Of a stretch of DNA of 17,952 bases, positions 12,347 to 17,952 are shown in pieces (the first letter of the stretch is position 1; every line of letters starts with the position of its first letter). Source of the stretch: Nitrospirota bacterium (GTDB lineage Bacteria > Nitrospirota > UBA9217). The stretch is taken from assembly GCA_027456925.1 (NCBI GenBank), contig DAIDTZ010000272.1, positions 1 through 17,952 on the forward strand, in the 5' to 3' direction. The notes below the pieces were generated by a model that was not told the origin of the DNA, made no database searches, and saw nothing but the letters and a program-made list of their open reading frames with translations. Made by a program: the position numbers and the translations under genes.

Positions 12347-14755
12347 ATGGGTGAAAAGATAAATTACGCTTTCGGGTGGCCCGGCATCCCGCCCCGCTGG
12401 ACTTCCAGCGCAAAGGACGGCGTTGGCACGTCCCTGAATCCCGCCAGCCGCATCTGGTTCACCGTGAGCCACGGCATTTTAAACGAAATCTATTTTCCCC
12501 GCATAGACCAGGCATGCACCCGCGACATGGGGATGATCGTTACCGACGGCGCCGAATACTTCTCCGACGAGAAAAGAACCGCCAGGCACGTTATAACCCA
12601 GTTGGCTCCGGGTGTGCCGGCGTACCATATTGAGAATACGAGCGAGGACGGCCGTTGCCGGATCGAAAAGGAAGTATTGACCGATCCCGAGCGCGACGTG
12701 CTGCTTCAAAAGACACGTTTCGTTCCTCTTCAGGGGACGCTTGAAGCCTACCATGTGTATGTGCTGCTCGCGCCGCATATTGCGAACGCGGGCCGGGGGA
12801 ATACTGGCTGGCTCGGAGACTACAAGGGAGTTCCCATGCTTTTTGCCGAACGAGCCGGGGTAACTTTTGCTCTAGCCTGCTCCGCGAGCTGGCTCAGGCG
12901 GTCCGCGGGTTTTGTTGGCGTTTCCGATGGCTGGCAGGACCTCTCGATGCATAAGCAGATGACCTGGACCTATGATCGGGCGGAAAACGGCAACATCGCT
13001 CTCGCCGGAGAGATCGATATCAGGTCAGTACATGGTGAGTTTACGCTGGCGCTCAGCTTTGGCCGAAACGCGGCTGAGGCAGGCAACCAGGCTTTGGCAA
13101 GCCTGTCCGACGGGTTTGAGCATGCAAAGCGCGACTACATCCGGGAATGGAAGACATGGCAGCAGAGTCTCCTTCCACTTGCCCGGAACGGCCAGAGTAG
13201 TCCTGATATGTATCATATAAGTACCGCAGTCATGCGGACTCACGAATCAAAGAATATACCGGGAGGCCTGATTGCGAGCCTCTCCGTGCCCTGGGGGTTT
13301 TCCAAGAGCGATGACGATCTGGGCGGCTACCATCTCGCCTGGCCGCGTGATCTTGTGGAGACTGCCTCAGGGCTTCTGGCTGCAGGAGCGCATGAGGATT
13401 GCCGCAGGGTACTTCATTATCTCCAGTCTACGCAGGAGCGGGACGGACATTGGCCGCAGAACATGTGGCTTGACGGAACTCCGTATTGGAGCGGCATCCA
13501 GATGGACGAGACCGCGCTCCCCGTCATTCTCGTCGATCTTGCGAGGCGCGAAAAGGCGCTTGATCAGGGCGAGCAGGCTCGGCTCTGGCCCATGGTGAAG
13601 CGGGCGGCGTCATTCATCGTGCAAAACGGGCCGGTGACACAGCAGGACCGGTGGGAAGAGGACCCGGGCTATTCTCCTTTTACCCTTGCTGCGGAGATTG
13701 CGGCCCTCCTTTGCGCCGCCGATTTGGCTGACTTGAACCGCGAACCTGCGATCGCCGCATACCTGCGCGAAACGGCGGATTTCTGGAACGACAGCCTTGA
13801 ACGATGGATGTACGTGCAAGGGACGGATCTTGCGAAGAAGGCGGGGGTGGAGGGCTATTATGTCAGGATTGCTCCTCCCGAGGTCTCTGATGCCTCGTCG
13901 CCTGCAGGCGGCTTTGTAACGATCAAAAACCGGCCGCCCGGGAAGAGCACGCTCCCTGCCTCGGAGATCGTAAGCCCCGACGCTCTTGCCCTCGTTCGCT
14001 TCGGGCTTCGGGCTCCCGACGATCCGCGGATACTGAATACCGTCCGGGTCATCGATGCAATGCTCAAAGTGGATACGCCCCATGGTCCTCTCTGGCACCG
14101 GTATAATGACGACGGCTACGGCGAGCACGCCGACGGCTCCCCCTTTGACGGGACCGGCATCGGACGGGCGTGGCCCCTGATCGCGGGCGAGCGGGCGCAT
14201 TACGAACTTGCCGCAGGCCGGAAGAACGAGGCGGAAAGGCTCCTTCGTACGTTGGCGTCGTGTGCGAATGAGGGGGGCCTTCTCCCCGAGCAGATTTGGG
14301 ACGCACCGGATATTCCGAAGCGTGAACTCGCTTTTGGCAAGCCGTCAGGGTCGGCGATGCCGCTCGTATGGGCCCACGCGGAGTTCGTAACGCTGCTCCG
14401 TTCCCTGCGCGACAACAAGGTGTTCGGCATGCCTCCCCAGACCGTGCAGCGCTATCAGGTTGAGAGGAAGACGTCCTTGTATTCAATCTGGCGCTATAAC
14501 CATAAAATTCGCGCTGTAAGAACAGGCAGGATGTTCCGCATAGAGGTGTTGCAACCGGCGGTGATCCACTGGAGTGCCGACGACTGGAGAACGACCCATG
14601 ATCTGGAGGCGCGAGACACAGGACTTGGCGTCTATATCGCTGACCTTCCCACGAAAGATCTTCCAAAGGGTTCCATGATCCTCTTTACGTTCTATTGGTA
14701 TGGTGAAAAAAAGTGGGAGGGCAGCGACTATTCAGTGATCCTTGCAGAGGCTTGA
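12347..14755 (+). CDS. GH15 glucoamylase (glucan 1,4-alpha-glucosidase), cytoplasmic
   Basis: An 802-residue bacterial-type glucoamylase releasing beta-D-glucose from the non-reducing ends of alpha-glucans. The N-terminal beta-sandwich (about 1-270; opening GWPGIPPRWTSSAKDGVGTS) is the glucodextranase/glucoamylase N domain. The (alpha/alpha)6 catalytic domain covers about 290-680: the substrate-site stretch HLAWPRDLVE, the general-acid segment DRWEED (E437 or E438), and the general-base segment LLPEQIWD (E648). Residues about 690-802 form an extra C-terminal beta domain. There is no signal peptide, so it should work on internal glycogen or imported maltodextrin. The ATG follows GGAGGAG by seven bases, 42 bp after the dehydrogenase gene, so it likely shares its transcript. 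No clear terminator follows. Confidence 0.93.
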   Translation: MGEKINYAFGWPGIPPRWTSSAKDGVGTSLNPASRIWFTVSHGILNEIYFPRIDQACTRDMGMIVTDGAEYFSDEKRTARHVITQLAPGVPAYHIENTSEDGRCRIEKEVLTDPERDVLLQKTRFVPLQGTLEAYHVYVLLAPHIANAGRGNTGWLGDYKGVPMLFAERAGVTFALACSASWLRRSAGFVGVSDGWQDLSMHKQMTWTYDRAENGNIALAGEIDIRSVHGEFTLALSFGRNAAEAGNQALASLSDGFEHAKRDYIREWKTWQQSLLPLARNGQSSPDMYHISTAVMRTHESKNIPGGLIASLSVPWGFSKSDDDLGGYHLAWPRDLVETASGLLAAGAHEDCRRVLHYLQSTQERDGHWPQNMWLDGTPYWSGIQMDETALPVILVDLARREKALDQGEQARLWPMVKRAASFIVQNGPVTQQDRWEEDPGYSPFTLAAEIAALLCAADLADLNREPAIAAYLRETADFWNDSLERWMYVQGTDLAKKAGVEGYYVRIAPPEVSDASSPAGGFVTIKNRPPGKSTLPASEIVSPDALALVRFGLRAPDDPRILNTVRVIDAMLKVDTPHGPLWHRYNDDGYGEHADGSPFDGTGIGRAWPLIAGERAHYELAAGRKNEAERLLRTLASCANEGGLLPEQIWDAPDIPKRELAFGKPSGSAMPLVWAHAEFVTLLRSLRDNKVFGMPPQTVQRYQVERKTSLYSIWRYNHKIRAVRTGRMFRIEVLQPAVIHWSADDWRTTHDLEARDTGLGVYIADLPTKDLPKGSMILFTFYWYGEKKWEGSDYSVILAEA

Positions 14756-14945
14756 CGTGCGGTTCACGGGAGTACATTCCGAATGATGTGAAAAATTCCT
14801 ATTGGAACAGGGCGGAAAATCTTTCTGGTTCTCGGACCTGTGGGGCTTGGTTGTATTTTTCCAGCGGACGCCTGAGGCGGAGCTGAGTTTTAAAAAATTC
14901 TTGTGGCTTTTCCCGAGCGAAAAGCAGTAGTATATCCCAATTTTA

Positions 14946-14963
14946 CTGAACCCAACGGTTCAG
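14946..14963. promoter_or_regulatory. Perfect 7-bp inverted repeat ahead of the exported orphan gene
   Basis: CTGAACC-CAAC-GGTTCAG ends 13 bases before the ATG at 14977. It could be an operator or an mRNA hairpin controlling translation. Nearby weaker repeats are CGCCT-G-AGGCG (14869-14879) and GCTTTT-N8-AAAAGC (14906-14925). Confidence 0.4.
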
Positions 14964-14976
14964 ATGGCGGACTGTG

Positions 14977-15402
14977 ATGTTGTTTAAGCGCTTCCAAAAA
15001 ACGTTACCCATTCTTTTCCTCTGCATATTTTACGCGTCTTTTGTATTTGCCGCAGTTGATTATCAGACAAGCCCGCCGCAAAATGTCAATACGCCGTCTT
15101 TGTGGTCATTGCCCACAATTGGTTCGCCCGCACCGGCATCGATAGATTTTGCGAGTGAGAATTTCAAAGGATTGAACGTGAATCTCAGGAGCGAAACCAA
15201 CAGAGAGGAGCGTCCGCTCTTGGAGCCATTTTCTGACTCGACGACTGACTTCGCCGCAAAATACTTTGGGGAGCGGTCAATTTTTACATTCTATGACGAT
15301 AAGGAAGTCAAATGGAGCCTTGTACCTCTGTCAGATAAGCTCACGATGAAACCGCTGACCTATATCACGAATGTAGAATTGCTGTTGCAGTTCAAATATT
15401 AG
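14977..15402 (+). CDS. Exported protein of unknown function
   Basis: A 141-residue protein with a clear Sec signal peptide (MLFKRFQKTL, then hydrophobic residues to about 25, likely cleavage after VFA). The mature part is about 115 residues, rich in Ser, Thr, Pro and Asn at first, with several Phe/Tyr/Leu-rich segments that could be beta strands (FGERSIFTFYDD, ITNVELLLQFKY). The C-terminus ends in an aromatic (KY), a feature that can occur in outer-membrane beta proteins, but the protein is too short to be a usual barrel. No Cys or heme motif remains in the mature part. I recognise no family. The start could also be the GTG at 14974; the ribosome site (GGCGGA) is weak in either case. Confidence 0.6.
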   Translation: MLFKRFQKTLPILFLCIFYASFVFAAVDYQTSPPQNVNTPSLWSLPTIGSPAPASIDFASENFKGLNVNLRSETNREERPLLEPFSDSTTDFAAKYFGERSIFTFYDDKEVKWSLVPLSDKLTMKPLTYITNVELLLQFKY

Positions 15403-15495
15403 TCTTTGATAACCTTTCATCTTTCTCCGTCCTTTTTAAAAAAGCAACCGGAATAATTTCCAGCTGCCGCTCAAGCACTAGAGAAGGAAAACACT

Positions 15496-16125
15496 ATGCA
15501 GGACTTAAACCTCCTGAATCAGAAGCGCTACGCCGTCACGGCGTGGTTCTACGACATCCTGGACTACCCCTGGGAACTGCAATATCGAAAATGGAGACCG
15601 GCTCTTCTGGGGGATGTGAGCGGTGAAGTGCTGGAAGCGGGAGTCGGGACCGGACGCAACCTGGAACATTACCCGCCCCACGTGAGCCTGACTGCCGTGG
15701 ATTTTAGCCCTGCAATGCTCAAGAGAGCGTCAAAACGGTGCGCGAAAGCCTCGTGCAAAGTTCAGTTCGTGCATGAAGACGCCTCGCGCATGGATTCCGT
15801 GCCTTCCGAGCGGTATGATTGGGTCGTGGCTTTCTTTCTCTGCTGCGTCCTGCCCCGGGATTTGCAGGAGCAGGCGGTCTCCGAGTTCGCCCGGGTGCTG
15901 AAGCCGGGCGGAAGATTCCGTCTCCTGGAAATGAAATATTCGGCCGATCCCGCTCTCCGAAAGCGCCAGAATTTTTTTGCGCCTTTTGTGGCCAGGGTAT
16001 ATGGAGCGGGGTTCGACCGGGAAACACTGCACCATGTGCAGAATCATCCAAACTTGAAAGTAACGGGGACTCGGTATCTGAAGCACGATACCTACCTGCT
16101 TATCGACGGCGTCCGGGAGCGTTAA
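15496..16125 (+). CDS. Class I SAM-dependent methyltransferase
   Basis: A 209-residue cytoplasmic methyltransferase with a Rossmann-like fold. Motif I is VLEAGVGTGRNLEHYP (about 45-60), the acidic residue ending strand 2 is in LTAVDFSPAML, motif II lies around YDWVVAFFLCCVLP, and LKPGGRFRLLEM is motif III. The pattern fits the UbiE/phospholipid-methyltransferase-like group (Methyltransf_11/25), whose members act on quinones, lipids or small molecules; the substrate cannot be read from the sequence. The tail after motif III is short. The ATG follows GAGAAGGAAA by five bases. It stands alone on the plus strand, 93 bp after the exported orphan gene, without a clear terminator on either side. Confidence 0.87.
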   Translation: MQDLNLLNQKRYAVTAWFYDILDYPWELQYRKWRPALLGDVSGEVLEAGVGTGRNLEHYPPHVSLTAVDFSPAMLKRASKRCAKASCKVQFVHEDASRMDSVPSERYDWVVAFFLCCVLPRDLQEQAVSEFARVLKPGGRFRLLEMKYSADPALRKRQNFFAPFVARVYGAGFDRETLHHVQNHPNLKVTGTRYLKHDTYLLIDGVRER

Positions 16126-16333
16126 TCTTATCGGCAACGCAACACGTTAGGCCCCGGGATAAAAGAGTTATCTTATTAAAACGAACGGGACTGCAAAAAA
16201 ACCGGTTCTAGGGGCCTCAGAATGTGTTGGGGTATGACGATCCTGTGTCGGCCTGGTAATCTATCCGCACCTGTTCAGTATTTAATCGCGATTAGCCAAA
16301 ACTATATACCCTTAAAATACCCCACCGAAAACC
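16126..16333. other. Gene-free stretch with two long-range inverted repeats
   Basis: AGGCCCC (16149-16155) with GGGGCCT (16211-16217), and TGGGGTAT (16228-16235) with ATACCCCA (16317-16324), are perfect but widely spaced inverted repeats. No gene, terminator or known element is recognised between the methyltransferase and the receiver gene. Confidence 0.3.
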
Positions 16334-16362
16334 TTGACAATCTTTTTCGATGTACGTATTCT
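16334..16362 (+). promoter_or_regulatory. Predicted promoter of the CheY-like gene, giving a leaderless mRNA
   Basis: TTGACA (16334-16339) is followed after 17 bp by TATTCT (16357-16362). The start of transcription would fall at about 16369-16370, on the ATG itself, and no ribosome site lies before that ATG. Confidence 0.5.
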
Positions 16363-16369
16363 ATTGGCA

Positions 16370-16732
16370 ATGATGACCGAATCCATCCTCGTTGTAGACG
16401 ATAACCAAACGACCAGAGACATCCTCAGGACGATATTGCTATCTGCTGGGTATAAGGCTGTGGACACCAGCGAAGACGGCACAGCTGCGATTGATGCGAT
16501 TAAGACCAAGCGCTACGATACGTTCATCGTCGATTATCGCATGCCCTCGATGAGGGGAGATGAGTTAACCAGAATTCTTCGAAAGAATCAGCCGGATGCC
16601 TTTATCATAGGCTACAGCATCGAATCCAAAGAAGAGACTTTTCGAAGTGCAGGAGCAAACGCATTTTTGGTTAAGGATGATTTGATGCAGAGAATTGTTC
16701 CCCTCATCCAAGGTCGGTTTCAGATATTCTGA
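16370..16732 (+). CDS. Stand-alone CheY-like response regulator
   Basis: A 120-residue protein consisting of one receiver domain. Acidic pocket D10/D11 (ILVVDDNQ), phosphoacceptor D55 (FIVDYRMPSMRGDE), the switch Ser83 (IIGYSIES) and the conserved Lys102 (FLVKDD) are all present, so it should be phosphorylatable. There is no DNA-binding or enzymatic output domain, so it likely acts by protein contact, as CheY or a phosphorelay shuttle does. No histidine kinase lies in the window. The ATG at 16370, or the adjacent one at 16373, is taken because a good promoter ends seven bases upstream; the longer open frame back to 16334 would use TTG codons inside the promoter itself. Confidence 0.9.
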   Translation: MMTESILVVDDNQTTRDILRTILLSAGYKAVDTSEDGTAAIDAIKTKRYDTFIVDYRMPSMRGDELTRILRKNQPDAFIIGYSIESKEETFRSAGANAFLVKDDLMQRIVPLIQGRFQIF

Positions 16733-17116
16733 CTGCAGACGCCCGCTTTTCATTTCTCCGCCATTTTCTGAGCCCTCATTCCTTCAAGGCAATCAACGAC
16801 TAACCTGACAATAAAGTTGACACATAATAGCGGTCGTGTCAGATCATCACCTGTGGCTGTGCTGAATACCCGAAGCGCCATTATGGTTATGATCGTGGGA
16901 TCGATAGAAGGGGAGAACGCGGGCAGAAAATAAAGCGATTGTCCTCTATAACTCATTGAAATGCTGAAGTTGTTTGGCGTGAGAGCATGAGAATCGAACT
17001 GCTGCTTGCGCGTAATATATCAATGACTTATAGACTTATACGGTATGCTCACGGTATGAGCTTGATGATTTTAATTGAAAACATAACTGACAAAAACCCG
17101 CAGGAGTGGAGCATTA
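16733..17116. other. AT-rich stretch without a supported gene
   Basis: A 68-codon open frame on the minus strand (16956-16750) lacks a ribosome site and resembles nothing I know. TGACAC-N12-GTGTCA (16818-16841) is an interrupted palindrome. GACTTATA is repeated in tandem (17025-17040), directly followed by two CGGTATG words (17041 and 17052) and a hairpin GCTCA-CGGTA-TGAGC (17047-17061). It looks like decayed or accessory DNA. Confidence 0.35.
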
Positions 17117-17359
17117 TCATATAATCTGCAGGTTAGGCCAGTTCAATTTTAAGATGCTTACCGAGAGCAAGGGCCGCACATACCCACGCGGAAGCTCAAC
17201 CCGCTTATTTATGGCTCTTTGCGCCTCTTCGACCGCGCTGCCCAAATCTCTGTCTCTTACCCCGAATTTGATGGCGATGTAGCGTTTGGCCGATTCGCGA
17301 TATATAAAAAACGGACCGTCGGTAAGTTTAACATCAGCCACCATATCGAGCAAACTCAT
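17117..17359 (-). pseudogene. Fragment of a CzcA/CusA-type RND heavy-metal efflux pump
   Basis: The 80-codon frame reads ADVKLTDGP, then IYRESAKRYIAIKFGVRDRDLGSAVEEAQ, then VELPRGY. This matches the conserved periplasmic stretch of CzcA/CusA proteins (ADV.LVDGP..IYRE...R.IA.KF.VRGRDLG.AV.EAQ......LP.GY), which lies in the second half of a protein of about 1,040 residues. Only some 65 residues survive; after GY the similarity stops abruptly and the frame ends 20 codons later. Neither the membrane helices nor the rest of the pump are present on either side. An ATG with a weak GGAAAC ahead happens to open the frame, but a working product is unlikely. It is best read as a deletion remnant of a metal-efflux operon. 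Confidence 0.7.
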
Positions 17360-17448
17360 GTTTCCTTTGTTTTTTCTTTATACTTTCCCGGTTGAGTGAT
17401 AGAATCTACAACATGAAATACTTGACGGTACCATTTTTTTAAACTGAG

Positions 17449-17454
17449 TATAAT
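17449..17454 (+). promoter_or_regulatory. Perfect -10 box ahead of the exported PagL-like gene
   Basis: TATAAT lies 20 bp before the ATG at 17475. The best -35 candidate, TTGACG (17422-17427), is 21 bp away, longer than optimal, so an activator or another -35 may be needed. Confidence 0.4.
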
Positions 17455-17474
17455 AACCCTACTATTGAGGCAGA

Positions 17475-17952
17475 ATGACATTAAAAACAAATATCAAAAT
17501 ACTAATTCTTTTCGTTGCCCGAAAATTACTATTGGCTTTCTTTTGTATACTGATTTTTGCTCAGATGGCCACGGCGCAGGATTCAATTTACATCAATACA
17601 CAGAAAACAGATGTGCCGACGAATCCTGGCAGGTCGCTCGACTTGGGCACTAGCCAGCTAGGTTTCTGGGCGGGATATTCTTCGGGCAATCCCACGTTGG
17701 TCGGAAGAAAGACCAACCGTCCTTTCTCTGAGCTAAACTTTCAATATGCACGAGTTTTGAAAGCAGAAGATACCTGGGCGCTAAAATATACTGCCGAGAT
17801 CGTTCCTGTGGCAATAATCAGACAACCCCGACAGGGTTATATATCGGGCGGACATCCGGTGGACCTTCCAAGCAGTCAAAATATTTATGGCGCTGGCGTT
17901 TCTCCAGTTGGATTGCAGATTAGCTTTCGACGAGGTTGCGTTCTGCAGCCCT
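17475..17952 (+). CDS. Partial exported protein, probable PagL-like acyloxyacyl hydrolase (cut by window end)
   Basis: An open frame from ATG 17475 runs to the right edge (159 complete codons) and continues beyond. It begins with a signal peptide (hydrophobic about 8-32, likely cleavage after ATA before QDS). The mature part has alternating polar and aromatic strands, as in outer-membrane beta barrels: LGFWAGYSSG, FSELNFQYARVL, WALKYTAEIVPVAI. The last stretch, YGAGVSPVGLQISFRR followed by LQP, resembles the segment before the catalytic part of PagL/acyloxyacyl hydrolase-type proteins (PF09411), which deacylate lipid A in the outer membrane. The expected catalytic His and Ser lie beyond the window, so the assignment is tentative; another small barrel family is possible. 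A GAGG four bases upstream serves as ribosome site. Confidence 0.55.
   Translation, partial: MTLKTNIKILILFVARKLLLAFFCILIFAQMATAQDSIYINTQKTDVPTNPGRSLDLGTSQLGFWAGYSSGNPTLVGRKTNRPFSELNFQYARVLKAEDTWALKYTAEIVPVAIIRQPRQGYISGGHPVDLPSSQNIYGAGVSPVGLQISFRRGCVLQP

Noticed and set aside
14064..14666. A 200-codon minus-strand open frame
   Set aside because: Antisense shadow of the GC-rich GH15 gene, rich in Arg, Ser and Pro, with no family resemblance.
16146..16152. GTTAGGC, the core half-site of an integron attC
   Set aside because: No matching RYYYAAC partner at a suitable distance and no integrase gene in the window.
16750..16956. A 68-codon minus-strand frame near the receiver gene
   Set aside because: No ribosome site and no resemblance that I can defend; it could be a decayed gene end but this is not supportable.

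Overview
The window looks like a chromosome segment of an anaerobic, menaquinone-using, cytochrome-rich bacterium. The triheme c7-type cytochromes, the undecaheme NapC-like protein, the Rieske/cytochrome b operon fused to an NrfD/ferredoxin module and the RsbRD_N-domain protein together suggest Nitrospirota (Thermodesulfovibrio-like) or Desulfobacterota (Geobacter-like). That placement is inference from gene content; no rRNA or other phylogenetic marker is present.

Left part (1-5324, minus strand): a six-gene operon transcribed right to left, in the order Rieske protein, cytochrome b, membrane-anchored pentaheme cytochrome, exported tetraheme cytochrome, Tat-exported protein with four [4Fe-4S] clusters, NrfD-type quinone-reactive membrane subunit. 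It combines a bc1/b6f-type core with the FeS+NrfD module known from alternative complex III, Psr and DsrOP. The cytochrome b has PAWY where PEWY is usual, and the Rieske protein lacks the Ser that raises the cluster potential.

Middle left (5325-8964): a divergent regulatory region (promoters on both strands, three TRTGATGSAAA repeats at 20-21 bp spacing), then on the plus strand an 11-heme NapC/NirT-type quinol dehydrogenase, two near-duplicate triheme c7 cytochromes with their own terminators (the second with its own promoter and a long foldable leader), and an RsbRD_N-domain protein. Together with the left operon these could carry electrons between the menaquinone pool and the periplasm or outside of the cell.

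Middle right (9017-14755): a UspA-type stress protein (minus) ending at a bidirectional terminator, then a plus-strand carbohydrate cassette of MFS transporter, glucose-1-dehydrogenase-like zinc MDR enzyme (ATGA overlap with the transporter) and a signal-less GH15 glucoamylase. This fits cytoplasmic hydrolysis of alpha-glucan to glucose followed by oxidation to gluconolactone.

Right part (14756-17952): AT-richer in the intergenic stretches and more loosely packed. It holds an exported orphan protein, a SAM methyltransferase, a stand-alone CheY-like receiver with an apparently leaderless promoter, a fragment of a CzcA/CusA-type RND efflux pump (minus, a pseudogene remnant), and the 5' part of an exported protein resembling PagL-type acyloxyacyl hydrolases, cut by the window end.
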